Notes: a model not told the origin generated them from the letters alone. A DNA stretch of 54,273 nt from an uncultured Collinsella sp. (GCA_902494935.1 CABUVH010000002.1:1-54273), one strand, 5' to 3'; counted from the first letter of the stretch, positions 1-8,109 are shown. Numbers and translations: made by a program.

Positions 1-5
1 ACCAA

Positions 6-100
6 ATACATCAGATGTATTTCGAACAAATTTCAAAATGAAACATCAGACCTTTCCAAAACACGCTATAGTCATCAGACGAATTCAAAAGGTCTGATGA
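6..100 (+). promoter_or_regulatory. Operator region of the gluconate permease gene
   Basis: Three CATCAGA-type half sites lie in the 112 bp before the permease. Positions 6-20 are a perfect odd palindrome (ATACATC-A-GATGTAT). Positions 44-53 read CATCAGACCT. Positions 72-100 are a perfect 9-bp inverted repeat, TCATCAGAC and GTCTGATGA, 11 bp apart, ending just before the ribosome site. A TATAGT hexamer at 67-72 may be the -10. Repression or activation by the GntR regulator encoded at 4925 is inference. Confidence 0.55.
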
Positions 101-112
101 ATTGGAGGAAAG

Positions 113-1474
113 ATGTCAGACCCAACGTTTATGGCTGATCCCACCAGGCTGGTCATCGCCGCCATCGTGGGCATTGCGCTGCTGCTTGCGCTCATCATTA
201 AGTTCAAGCTGCATCCCGTGCTTTCGATGATGGTCTCGGCGCTCGCGATCGGCATCGGCGCCGGTATGCCGCTCGACCTGGTGGCGGACACTGTCACCAA
301 GGGCGTGGGCACCACGCTGCAAAACATCGCCCTGCTCATTGGCCTGGGCTCGATGTTTGGTCAGATTCTTGAAGAGAGCGGCGGCGCCAAGAAGATCGCC
401 CAGACCTTCATCGATACCTTTGGGCAGGGTCATTCCAGCTGGGCGCTGGGAATTACCGGTCTGGTTATCGGCACTACGGTGTTCTTTGAGGCCGGCGTGG
501 TCGTTTTGATCCCACTTGCGTTTAGCGTGGCATCGCAGACCAAAAAGTCGACGCTCTACTACGGCATCGCGCTGCTTGCGGGACTTGCCGCTGGCTATGC
601 GTTTGTGCCGCCATCGGCCGGGTCGGTTTTGGTCGCCGGCACGCTCGGTGTCGACCTGGGCACCATGATTCTCGTCGGTATCCCCACCGCCTTCATCGCC
701 ATGGCGATTGCCGGCGTCATCTGGGGCCGCAACGTGGGCGGTCGCATCTTTACCGATGTTCCGGAGCACTTTACCTCTGCCGAGGGCGCGAGCGACGAAA
801 AGGAGCTTCCCTCCTTTGGCATGGTGCTTGCCATCGTGCTCACGCCGCTTTGTCTGATTTTGCTGGGCACGTTGTCCTCTTATATCCCCATGCCCGCCGA
901 GCTCGCCTCGATTCTCGCCTTCCTAGGCAAGCCGTTCGTCGCTTTGACGCTCGCCACGCTCGTCGCGATGTATCTGCTGGGCGCGCGCCGCGGTTACTCC
1001 GGCGCCGAGCTCAAAGCCCTGCTCGACCGCTCTCTTAAACCCGTCGGCATGATCTTGCTGGTTATCGCCTGTGGCGGCGTCATTCGCTGGATGCTGCAAG
1101 ACTGCGGCTTGGGCCAGGTTATCGGCCCTATGCTCGAGGCCTCACCGCTGCCTTTGGTGGTCGTTGCCTTTTTGATTGCCGTCATGGTGCGCGCCTCTGT
1201 TGGCAGCTCCATCGTCGCTATGACCATGGCATCGGGCATTATGGCCGCCATGCCCGCGGTTGCCGGAGCCTCGGTGCTCATGCGCGCCGCTATCTGTCTT
1301 GCTATCTGCGGCGGTGCCACGGCCCTCTCGCACGTCAACGATGCCGGTTTTTGGATGTGCTCCTCGTTCCTGGAGATTGACGAGAAGACAACCCTCAAGT
1401 CCTGGACCGTTATGGAGACGCTCATCGGCCTTTCGGGTCTTGCCTGCGCCCTGGTGATTTCGTTCTTCGCCTAG
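113..1474 (+). CDS. GntP-family gluconate/sugar-acid:H+ symporter
   Basis: The 453-residue, very hydrophobic protein has about 12 membrane segments and looks like a GntP/GntT-type permease along its full length; 440-460 residues is normal for the family. Typical stretches are the glycine-rich segment near 85-100 (IALLIGLGSMFG), GTTVFFEAGVVVLIPL near 120-140, and CGGATALSHVNDAGFW near the C-terminus. The start is set by GGAGG at 104-108, five bases upstream. It should import gluconate or a related aldonate by proton symport in the cytoplasmic membrane. The next gene is a sugar-acid dehydratase on the same strand, so uptake and first catabolic step are adjacent. The exact substrate cannot be read from sequence. 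Confidence 0.9.
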   Translation: MSDPTFMADPTRLVIAAIVGIALLLALIIKFKLHPVLSMMVSALAIGIGAGMPLDLVADTVTKGVGTTLQNIALLIGLGSMFGQILEESGGAKKIAQTFIDTFGQGHSSWALGITGLVIGTTVFFEAGVVVLIPLAFSVASQTKKSTLYYGIALLAGLAAGYAFVPPSAGSVLVAGTLGVDLGTMILVGIPTAFIAMAIAGVIWGRNVGGRIFTDVPEHFTSAEGASDEKELPSFGMVLAIVLTPLCLILLGTLSSYIPMPAELASILAFLGKPFVALTLATLVAMYLLGARRGYSGAELKALLDRSLKPVGMILLVIACGGVIRWMLQDCGLGQVIGPMLEASPLPLVVVAFLIAVMVRASVGSSIVAMTMASGIMAAMPAVAGASVLMRAAICLAICGGATALSHVNDAGFWMCSSFLEIDEKTTLKSWTVMETLIGLSGLACALVISFFA

Positions 1475-1582
1475 TTCGCGTAGCTAAGCATCTTCCGCCG
1501 AGTGCATCGCTCGGTACCCATTTACACCTGATTCATTAACCAACGATTGGTACAACCGTTCAAACCAAAAGAGGAGAACATC

Positions 1583-3361
1583 ATGGACGAGAAGACCAAA
1601 GCACAGATTCAGCAGGAGGCCGCCGACCTGGTTGCCAAACTGCAGCCGCGTTCCGGCAAGTTTCGCACCATCAGCCCCGAGATGGACCCGCTGCGTCTGG
1701 GCTCCGGCTGGACGATCGAGGATCTGGACAAGCCACAGGTCATTATCGAGTCGACGTTTGGCGACTCGCACCCGGGTTCTGCTGGCCTGTTTGAGCTGGT
1801 CGAGGAGGTTCGTGCTGGCGTTGCCGAGGCTGGCGGTCACGGTGCCCGTTACTTCTGCACCGATATCTGCGATGGCGAGGCACAGGGCCACGACGGCATC
1901 AACTACTCGCTGCCCAGCCGCGACATGATCGCCAACATGATCGAGATCCATGCCAAGGCCACCCCGTTCGACGCCGGTGTCTTTGTCGCCAGCTGCGATA
2001 AGGGCCTGCCTGCGAACCTCATGGCCATGGGCCGCATCAACATCCCCTCCATCGTCGTTACCGGCGGTGTCATGGATGCCGGTCCCGATTTGTTGACCCT
2101 GGAACAGCTCGGCGCGATTTCTGCCCGCTACGAGCGCGGCGAGATCTCCCGCGAGGAGCTTGAGTTTGCCAAGCACAACGCATGCCCCAGCTGCGGTGCC
2201 TGCTCGTTTATGGGCACCGCGTCGACCATGCAGGTTACCGCCGAGGCCCTGGGCCTTATGCTCCCCGGCACGGCCCTGCTGCCCGCAACCAGCTCCGATC
2301 TGCGTGAGTTTGCGCGCGAGGCCGGCCGTCAGTCCGTGTGGCTCTCCGAACACAACCTGTGCCCGCGCGACATCGTGACCAAGGAGTCCTTCGAGAACCT
2401 AATTATGGTCCACGGTGCCATTTCGGGCTCCACCAACTCGCTGCTGCATATCCCCGCGATTGCCCGCGAGTTTGGCATCGAGATGTCCGCCGACGACTTC
2501 GATCGCCTGCACCGTGGCGCCCACTACCTGCTCAACGTTCGCCCCGCAGGTGAGTGGCCGGCGCAGTTCTTCTACTATGCGGGTGGCGTGCCGCGCATCA
2601 TGGAGGAGATCAAGTCGATGCTTCACCTCGACGTTATGACCGTCACCGGCAAGACCCTCGGCGAAAACCTCGAGGACCTTAAGAACAACGGCTACTACGA
2701 GAAGTGCGGCCGCTACTTGGAGAAGTGGAACCTCAAGCGCGAAGACATTATTCGCCCGTTTGACCAGGCTTTTGGTACCGACGGCTCTATCGCCATCCTC
2801 CACGGCAACCTTGCCCCCGAGGGTGCCGTCGTCAAACACACGGTTGTTCCGCGCGAGATGTTCCGGGCCACGCTTAAGGCTCGCCCGTTCGATTGTGAGG
2901 AGGACGCTATCCACGCCGTCCTGACGCACGAGATCAAGCCCGGCGATGCCGTCATTATTCGTTATGAGGGCCCCAAGGGCTCCGGCATGCCCGAGATGTT
3001 CTACACCACCGAGGCTATCGCCAGCGACCCCGAGCTGGGCGCAAGCATTGCCCTGATCACTGACGGCCGCTTCTCCGGCGCCTCCAAGGGCCCGGCTATC
3101 GGTCATGTTTCGCCCGAGGCTGCCGTGGGCGGCCCGATTGCCCTGATCGAGGAAGGCGACCTGATCCAGATCGACATCCCCGAGCGCTCGCTGTCCATCG
3201 TGGGCATCGCCGGCAAGGAGATGGAGCCGGCCGAGGTCGACGCCGTCCTGGCCGAGCGTCGCGCCGCTTGGAAGCCCAAGGCTAATCGTTACACCTCCGG
3301 CACGCTCAAGTTCTTTACCGAGCATGCAGTTTCCGCCATTCAGGGTGGCTACATGGAGTAG
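1583..3361 (+). CDS. IlvD/Edd-family sugar-acid dehydratase
   Basis: The protein has 592 residues and belongs to the Fe-S dehydratase family of dihydroxy-acid, phosphogluconate and aldonate dehydratases. Seen: SCDKGLP near 137-143, a cysteine cluster CPSCGACSFMG near 201-211, and DGRFSGAS in the C-terminal barrel. The first cysteine ligand usual in IlvD is not in its normal context (HPGS near 63-66), as expected of a divergent sugar-acid branch. The ATG at 1583 has GAGGAGA upstream; an earlier in-frame ATG at 1547 lacks a good site. With a gluconate permease before it and KDG kinase and KDPG aldolase nearby, the likely reaction is gluconate to 2-keto-3-deoxygluconate. True branched-chain IlvD or Edd is less likely because no ilv genes or zwf are present here. 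Confidence 0.85.
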   Translation: MDEKTKAQIQQEAADLVAKLQPRSGKFRTISPEMDPLRLGSGWTIEDLDKPQVIIESTFGDSHPGSAGLFELVEEVRAGVAEAGGHGARYFCTDICDGEAQGHDGINYSLPSRDMIANMIEIHAKATPFDAGVFVASCDKGLPANLMAMGRINIPSIVVTGGVMDAGPDLLTLEQLGAISARYERGEISREELEFAKHNACPSCGACSFMGTASTMQVTAEALGLMLPGTALLPATSSDLREFAREAGRQSVWLSEHNLCPRDIVTKESFENLIMVHGAISGSTNSLLHIPAIAREFGIEMSADDFDRLHRGAHYLLNVRPAGEWPAQFFYYAGGVPRIMEEIKSMLHLDVMTVTGKTLGENLEDLKNNGYYEKCGRYLEKWNLKREDIIRPFDQAFGTDGSIAILHGNLAPEGAVVKHTVVPREMFRATLKARPFDCEEDAIHAVLTHEIKPGDAVIIRYEGPKGSGMPEMFYTTEAIASDPELGASIALITDGRFSGASKGPAIGHVSPEAAVGGPIALIEEGDLIQIDIPERSLSIVGIAGKEMEPAEVDAVLAERRAAWKPKANRYTSGTLKFFTEHAVSAIQGGYME

Positions 3362-3405
3362 CGCCCGGGCGCATTGAATTTCTCCTCTCATAGATGCGTG
3401 GCACG

Positions 3406-3441
3406 AAAGGCCTCGAGTTCACACGAGCTCGGGCCTTTTTT
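3406..3441 (+). terminator. Rho-independent terminator after the dehydratase
   Basis: AAAGGCC-t-CGAG pairs with CTCG-GGCCTTT around a 9-nt loop and runs into a stretch of six T. It closes the permease-dehydratase unit. Confidence 0.8.
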
Positions 3442-3489
3442 GTTCAACCTTGGCTAAAAAAGCCCCGTCCCAAAAAGACTGGTTGGAAG

Positions 3490-4853
3490 TTGCGGTGAAA
3501 TAGGGATTGTTTTGCGGCCCGGGGGTGCGGACGATTTCTTGGACCGCGCCTAGGCGTATCCAAGCTTCCTGCGGTACTCCATCGGGCTCAGCCACTCGAG
3601 GGACTTCTTGATGCGCCCGTCCCGATAGTACACGAGGTAGGCCTCGAGCCTCCCCATGAACTCCTCGGCCGTCACGCCCTCCCAGTCCCTGTAGCGGAAG
3701 AACTCGTTCTTGAGGCGGCCGAAGAAGCCCTCGCAGGCCGAGTTGTCCGGGCTGCAGCCCTTCGCTGACATGCTCCTGACCAGGCCGTTCTCCTCGCAGA
3801 TCCCGATCCACTCCGGCCAGCGGTAGTGGCCGCCCCGGTCCGAGTGGATCGTCGTGCGCGCCCCCGCCGGCCTGGCCGCGCAGGCCTTGAGCAGGCTCGA
3901 GTTCGCGAGGCGCTTGTCGGGGTGCAGCCCGATCGACCAGGCGACGGGCATCCCGTCGAAGCAGTCGATGACCGGGCTCAGGTAGACCTTCTCGCCGCCC
4001 GGGAGCCTGAACTCGGTGATGTCGGTGAGCCACAGCCGGTTGGGCTCGTCGGCGTGGAAATTCCTGTTCACGAGGTTCTCCGGCGCCTTGGAGACCTCGC
4101 CGGCGTAGGAGCTGTAGCCCCGGGCGCGCCTCCTGTTGTAGACGACCTCGAGGCCCTCCTCGCGCATCACGCGGGCCACGCGCTTCTCGCTGGCGCGGAC
4201 GCCCTCGCGGCGCAGGCGCGCCCAGACGGTGCGGTACCCCCAGCACCCCGAGCCCTCGCGGAAGATGCGCACCACGCGGTCGCGTATGTCGGCGTCGCGG
4301 TCGCGCGGCGCGGCGACGCGGGGCCTCCAGTGCTCATAGGAGCTCTTCGATATCCTCAAGAAACCTGTGATCGAGCGGAGGGGCAGGGCGGTCGCCCGCC
4401 TCAATCTCTCGCCGAGCTCGCACTTGCTCCTGTTCGAGATCGAAGCCGGGTCCCACCCTTCCGCTTTTAGGTCGGCCAACACCGCCCTGAGCAGCAGGTT
4501 CTCTATCTGGTCCTCGTTGAGTCCGGCGAGCGGGCCGGTCGCGGGCGGGGCGTAGATCGACTTGTCGGGGCCCAAGCTGGCCTCCTTCCGTGGCGGTTTC
4601 CTCGCCACGATTCTACAGCCCCCGCCGGTGTAGCTGCGCGGGAGGTGCCCCGTCGCCCACTTCTTGGCCGCGCTCACCGTGACCCCCGCGAACTCCGCGG
4701 CGGCGGTGGGCCCCATGCCGTCCTCCGTCGCCAGGAGGAAGAGCTCGACCTTCTCCCTGCTGTACATGCGAACCTCCAGTCCGGACCGCCCCGCGGTCCA
4801 ACTTTCTGTCCGCACCCCCCCCGGCTGTATAAACAGTCCCTATTTCACCGCAA
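3490..4853 (-). mobile_element. IS3-type insertion sequence, complete
   Basis: The ends carry a perfect 17-bp inverted repeat, TTGCGGTGAAATAGGGA at 3490-3506 and its complement at 4837-4853. Similarity continues inward for about 45 bp (GGTGCGGAC near the left end, GTCCGCACC near the right). The 1364-bp element encodes one transposase on the minus strand. I see no clear target-site duplication. A run of eight C lies at 4815-4822. The right end stops about 70 bp before the gntR start, so the insertion may have displaced the native gntR promoter. Confidence 0.88.
3550..4767 (-). CDS. IS3-family transposase, single-frame OrfAB
   Basis: The 405-residue protein joins an N-terminal helix-turn-helix (residues about 1-50, AAAEFAGVTVSAAKKWA) to an HTH_21 segment (CWGYRTVWARLRREG) and an rve-type DDE integrase core. 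Catalytic residues are visible in LTDITEF, HSDRGGHY and DNSACEGFFGRLKNEFF. Most IS3 members need a -1 frameshift to fuse OrfA and OrfB; here both are in one frame. The ATG at 4767 has TGGAGG five bases upstream and is preferred to the upstream GTG at 4815. It appears intact, so the element may be active. Confidence 0.9.
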   Translation of the reverse strand: MYSREKVELFLLATEDGMGPTAAAEFAGVTVSAAKKWATGHLPRSYTGGGCRIVARKPPRKEASLGPDKSIYAPPATGPLAGLNEDQIENLLLRAVLADLKAEGWDPASISNRSKCELGERLRRATALPLRSITGFLRISKSSYEHWRPRVAAPRDRDADIRDRVVRIFREGSGCWGYRTVWARLRREGVRASEKRVARVMREEGLEVVYNRRRARGYSSYAGEVSKAPENLVNRNFHADEPNRLWLTDITEFRLPGGEKVYLSPVIDCFDGMPVAWSIGLHPDKRLANSSLLKACAARPAGARTTIHSDRGGHYRWPEWIGICEENGLVRSMSAKGCSPDNSACEGFFGRLKNEFFRYRDWEGVTAEEFMGRLEAYLVYYRDGRIKKSLEWLSPMEYRRKLGYA

Positions 4854-4924
4854 CTGAGGGGATGGGGGATGCGATAGTATTACGTGGTGATATTCGGCAA
4901 ACCGAGGACTTATCCGAGGGCTTT

Positions 4925-5617
4925 ATGGAACAACACCAGCATTATCAGAGCCTGCAAGATCAGGCATACAACGCATTGCGCTCCAAGATCATCTATGCCG
5001 AGCTCAAGCCCGGCACGCGCCTTTCGGCGATTGGTCTGGAAAAGGAGACGGGAATCGGGCGCACGCCCATTCGCGAGTCCTTTGTACGCCTGCGTGAGCA
5101 GGAGCTGGTGGAAACGCGCCCCAAAAGCGGCACCTACGTCTCTAAGATCAGCATGGAACACGCCGAAAACGCCTGCTTCTTGCGTGAGAAGCTCGAGAGA
5201 AGCGTGCTTATTAAATGCTGTTCGGCCGCCACGCCCGAGCAAAAGCATCGGCTCGAGCAGATTCTTGCCGAGTCCGAGTCGCTCGACCATAGCGAAACGC
5301 GTCGCTTTTTCGATCTGGACAACCTGTTCCATGAGACGTGTTTTGAGATTGCCGGCCGCCACATGTTGTGGGATTGGATGAAGAGCGTCAATACGCATTT
5401 TGAGCGATACAACTGGTTGCGTATGGTCTCTCAGGATCTGGATTGGGAGCCGATTCGTCGGCAGCATCGCCGAATTCTCGAGGCCATTAAAAAGGGCGAT
5501 ACCGACACGGCGAGCTATCTGGCCGAGACACACCTGCACCTGATGCCCGAGGAGCAGGGCCCGGTTATCGCCTTACATCCTGACTATTTTGAGCTGTCCA
5601 AAGACTCGGCCATCTAA
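4925..5617 (+). CDS. GntR-family regulator (FadR/FCD type)
   Basis: The protein has 230 residues. Residues about 10-75 form the winged helix of GntR proteins (AYNALRSKIIYAELKPGTRLS, then GIGRTPIRESFVRL and TRPKSGTYVS), and the rest is an all-helical FCD ligand-binding domain (FHETCFEIAGRHMLWDW is typical). ATG at 4925 has GAGG upstream; an in-frame ATG at 4862 sits directly on its own purine run and is less likely. The position beside the sugar-acid genes suggests it reads gluconate or KDG and controls the 72-100 operator. It is bracketed by the IS (ending 4853) and a miniature copy of the IS (from 5635), so its transcription may now depend on the IS end. Confidence 0.88.
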   Translation: MEQHQHYQSLQDQAYNALRSKIIYAELKPGTRLSAIGLEKETGIGRTPIRESFVRLREQELVETRPKSGTYVSKISMEHAENACFLREKLERSVLIKCCSAATPEQKHRLEQILAESESLDHSETRRFFDLDNLFHETCFEIAGRHMLWDWMKSVNTHFERYNWLRMVSQDLDWEPIRRQHRRILEAIKKGDTDTASYLAETHLHLMPEEQGPVIALHPDYFELSKDSAI

Positions 5618-5634
5618 CTCGTTCTCTTCATTAG

Positions 5635-5697
5635 TTGCGGTGAAATAGGGATTGTTTTGCGGCTCTGATGGTGTAAGCAGTCCGTATTCCACCGCAA
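5635..5697 (+). mobile_element. 63-bp miniature derivative of the IS3-type element (MITE)
   Basis: The first 29 bases are identical to the left end of the IS at 3490, and the last 25 or so closely match its right end (CAGTCC, then CCACCGCAA). Everything between is missing, including the transposase. It begins 17 bp after the gntR stop codon and lies in the same orientation as the full copy. Confidence 0.85.
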
Positions 5698-5720
5698 GTG
5701 CCTGGGCACATCGGGGCACG

Positions 5721-5796
5721 AAAACGCTGCGGCGCCGCTTGGAGGAAAAGACCGGAAGCAAGGGTCCATTCCTCCAGACGGTGCCGCAGCTGTTTT
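5721..5796. terminator. Long hairpin, possible bidirectional terminator
   Basis: Positions 5726-5747 and 5769-5790 pair at 19 of 22 positions (GCTGCGGC and GCCGCAGC at the base), with AAAA on the left and TTTT on the right. It sits between convergent gntR and the eda unit, where a two-way terminator would be expected. Confidence 0.55.
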
Positions 5797-5855
5797 GATG
5801 GTTCGGCTTTTGTCGAAGTGTCTTAGTTGAGTGCGACTGTCAGCCGAGTAGGCAA

Positions 5856-5952
5856 AGCGGCTCGGGGGCGTGTCGCTTCCGTCACGTTCTATCAGCATAC
5901 AAGACGGTTTTGGTTCTTGCTCGTGACGGAAACGGCGCGCTTCCGAGCCGTT
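5856..5952. repeat. Imperfect 30-bp inverted repeat between convergent operons
   Basis: Arms 5856-5885 and 5923-5952 match at most positions (CGGCTCGG with CCGAGCCG, TTCCGTCAC with GTGACGGAA) around a 37-bp loop. No coding sequence is evident here. Role unknown. Confidence 0.5.
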
Positions 5953-5959
5953 TTAAAAG

Positions 5960-5991
5960 AAAGGGGGCGAGGTCTAGGGCACGCCCCCTTT
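5960..5991 (-). terminator. Terminator of the kdgK-eda unit
   Basis: AAAGGGGGCG at 5960-5969 pairs with CGCCCCCTTT at 5982-5991. Read on the minus strand it lies 18 bp after the eda stop and is followed by T-rich sequence. Confidence 0.75.
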
Positions 5992-6009
5992 CACGATAGA
6001 GAGCTAAAC

Positions 6010-6651
6010 CTAGCCGCGGACCTTTTTGACGACGTCCATGGCCTCGCGGGCAATCTGCTCGACCTTGGAGAAGTCGCCGTCGGCAAACAGGGCCGGCTTA
6101 ACCATCCAGGTGCCACCGCAGGCGATGATGGCGGAGGAGCTCAGGTACTCCTCGACGTTGGCGGTGCTCACGCCGCCGGTAGGCATAAAGCGGTGACCGA
6201 CAAACGGAGCGGCGAGGGCCTTGATGGTGTTCAGGCCGCCATACTGGGACGCGGGGAAGAACTTGGTGACCTTGAGGCCCAGGTTCTCGGCTGCGGTGAC
6301 CTCGGAGGGGGTCACGGTGCCGGGAAGGACGGGCAGGTCGATGTCGATGCAGTGCTTCACGACGTCCTCGTTGTAACCCGGGGAGACGATGAACTTGGCA
6401 CCGGCTGCGCGTGCCTGCTCAACCTGCTCGACGGTCAGGACAGTGCCGGCGCCAACGCACATCTCGGGCTCGGCCTCGGCCATAGCGGCGATGCACTCGG
6501 CGGCGCAGGCGGTGCGGAAGGTGACCTCGGCGGACTTCATGCCAGCTGCCATAAGGGCGTGGGCGAGCGGAGCGGCGTCCTCGACCTTGTCGAGCACAAC
6601 GACCGGCACGATGCCCAGGGACTCAAGCGTGGTGTAGAACTGATCGAACAT
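6010..6651 (-). CDS. eda: 2-dehydro-3-deoxyphosphogluconate (KDPG) aldolase
   Basis: The 213-residue protein is a class I aldolase of the KDPG/KHG family at its usual length. The catalytic glutamate is E42 in AEVTFRT, the phosphate-binding arginine R46 follows, and the Schiff-base lysine is K130 in KVTKFFPAS; GAGTVLT and MPTGGV are family signatures. It splits KDPG into pyruvate and glyceraldehyde 3-phosphate. AAAGGAA stands before the ATG at 6651, which I prefer to an upstream in-frame ATG at 6696 with no ribosome site. It is downstream of kdgK on the same strand, across a 253-bp gap full of hairpins. Confidence 0.94.
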   Translation of the reverse strand: MFDQFYTTLESLGIVPVVVLDKVEDAAPLAHALMAAGMKSAEVTFRTACAAECIAAMAEAEPEMCVGAGTVLTVEQVEQARAAGAKFIVSPGYNEDVVKHCIDIDLPVLPGTVTPSEVTAAENLGLKVTKFFPASQYGGLNTIKALAAPFVGHRFMPTGGVSTANVEEYLSSSAIIACGGTWMVKPALFADGDFSKVEQIAREAMDVVKKVRG

Positions 6652-6702
6652 GATGTTCCTTTCGATGTGTGGCGCGCATGGGCGCGTGATTGCCAAATGT
6701 GC

Positions 6703-6890
6703 TGGTCAGGAGCCGATTTTGGATTGGTTATCGGAGGCACTGCTTGGGGTTCAAGCAATTCCAAAACCGGCTGCTCGACCAGTCGTGTAGGGAATGCCAG
6801 GCAAAACCGGAATGGGACTGGTGGTTTTGCCCGGCCGGAGGAATCGGGGAGCGGGCCGCAGAGGTATGGGATTGGAAAGCTGCGGCCCGC
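6703..6890 (-). repeat. Three tandem hairpins between kdgK and eda
   Basis: Read on the minus strand after kdgK: a perfect 11-bp stem (6851-6861 with 6880-6890), a perfect 9-bp stem (6800-6808 with 6823-6831), and an imperfect stem of about 25 bp (6703-6729 with 6756-6781). None ends in a T run, so mRNA processing or stabilisation is more likely than termination. Confidence 0.6.
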
Positions 6891-6904
6891 GGAATGGAGA
6901 CGGA

Positions 6905-7939
6905 CTAGCGCGCGACGCGGGTGCCACCGTCGGCGGCGGATGCCACGGCTGCGATCTCGCCTGCGGTCACCAAGTTGGAATCGCCCTTGATGGTGAGCTT
7001 GAGGATCGAGGCTGCAATCGCGTAGTTGACGGCGTCCTGCGGGTCAAAGTCGTTGATGAGGGCATGGACGAGGCCGGCGTTGAAAGCGTCGCCGGCGGCA
7101 ACGCCCTCGAGCACGTGCACGTCGTGGGCAGGGGAGAACCAGTGCGCGTCGCTCTCGGCGTCATAGAGCATGCCCATCCAGATGGAACGCTCGACGCAGG
7201 AGATGTTGCGGACGACCGAAGCGACCTTCTTGCAGCCGTACTCGGCGCAGATTTGGCGGGCCATCTCGACGTAGGTGTCGCGCTCCTCGATGCCGTGGGC
7301 AAGGGAGCCGGAGACGCAGGTCATACCGAGGCCGGCGGGAGCGTCCTCGTCGTTGGCGATGCAGATGTCGACGAGCGGCAGAAGCTCCTTCATGGTGGCC
7401 TGCGACTTCTCGGGCGACCACATCTTGCCGCGATAGTTCACGTCGCACACGGTGGTGATACCCTTGGCGCGGCAGGCGGCGAGCGCCTCCTTGCAGGCGG
7501 CGGCCATCTCATCAGAGACGGCGGGGGTCACGCCGGAGAAATAGAAGACATCGATGCCCTTGAGGATCTCGTCCCAGTCAAAGACGTCGCGCTTGGCCAT
7601 GTTGATGGCAGAGAACTTGCGGTCGTAGACGCAGCCGTTGCCGCGCTGCGAGGCGCCGACCTCAAACACATAGGAGCCAAGACGGTCGCCCTGACGCACG
7701 ACGCGCGTGGTATCGACGCCGTAGGCCTTCAGCGAGCGCAGCGCGCACTCGCCCAGACGGTTGGCCGGGACAACGGAGACGTAAGCGGTCTTGTCGCCCT
7801 GGTAGGCCAGGGAAAGCGCGGTGTTGGCCTCGGCGCCGCCATAGCGAACGTCAAACTCGGTTGCCTGCTCAATACGCAGGTGATCTTTGGGCGAGAGCCT
7901 CATCATGATCTCGCCGAAGGTAAGAACCGTTTTACCCAT
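6905..7939 (-). CDS. kdgK: 2-dehydro-3-deoxygluconate (KDG) kinase, PfkB family
   Basis: The 344-residue protein has the PfkB/ribokinase layout: GGAEANTALSLA near 35-46, a substrate region with YVFEVG and CVYDRKFSA, CDVNYRGKMWS, and the C-terminal anion-hole motif GVAAGDAFNAG. It should phosphorylate KDG to KDPG with ATP, feeding the aldolase encoded next. ATG at 7939 has AAGGAG about eight bases upstream. A related sugar kinase specificity cannot be excluded, but the aldolase and dehydratase neighbours support KDG. Its promoter region carries LacI-type operators and its leader a long perfect hairpin, so it is probably controlled by the divergent regulator. Confidence 0.9.
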   Translation of the reverse strand: MGKTVLTFGEIMMRLSPKDHLRIEQATEFDVRYGGAEANTALSLAYQGDKTAYVSVVPANRLGECALRSLKAYGVDTTRVVRQGDRLGSYVFEVGASQRGNGCVYDRKFSAINMAKRDVFDWDEILKGIDVFYFSGVTPAVSDEMAAACKEALAACRAKGITTVCDVNYRGKMWSPEKSQATMKELLPLVDICIANDEDAPAGLGMTCVSGSLAHGIEERDTYVEMARQICAEYGCKKVASVVRNISCVERSIWMGMLYDAESDAHWFSPAHDVHVLEGVAAGDAFNAGLVHALINDFDPQDAVNYAIAASILKLTIKGDSNLVTAGEIAAVASAADGGTRVAR

Positions 7940-7982
7940 GATCGCGCAGCTCCTTCTTGCTCGTGCGTACACCTTTGATATG

Positions 7983-8040
7983 GCGTTGGCGCGGAGGTGC
8001 CAAGACGGTAGGGTACATCTTTGCACCTCCGCGCCAACGC
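7983..8040 (-). promoter_or_regulatory. Perfect 18-bp hairpin in the kdgK leader
   Basis: GCGTTGGCGCGGAGGTGC at 7983-8000 is exactly complementary to 8023-8040, with a 22-nt loop. It falls between the predicted promoter and the kdgK ribosome site, so it would form in the 5' leader of the mRNA. No T run follows. Confidence 0.7.
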
Positions 8041-8044
8041 TTGC

Positions 8045-8109
8045 CGAAATCGGTTTACGAAATCGGTTTCGTTTCGAGTTGTAGTATACTCACCTACAGC
8101 GTTTTGCAA
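8045..8109. promoter_or_regulatory. Divergent promoter with two LacI-type operators
   Basis: CGAAATCGGTTTAC (8045-8058) and CGAAATCGGTTTCG (8058-8071) are tandem near-palindromes with the central CG usual for LacI-family sites. AGTATACT at 8083-8090 gives a -10 for both strands; TTGCAA at 8104-8109 is a possible -35 for kdgK with a short 15-bp spacer. The operators would then overlap the kdgK transcription start. The regulator gene starts 104 bp to the right of them. Confidence 0.65.

Noticed and set aside
1583..3361. Branched-chain amino acid IlvD
   Set aside because: The first cysteine context differs from IlvD and the neighbours are sugar-acid genes, with no ilv genes nearby.
3490..5697. 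Composite transposon carrying gntR
   Set aside because: Only one end is a full IS, and I found no flanking target-site duplication, so mobility of the whole unit cannot be claimed; kept only as an observation.
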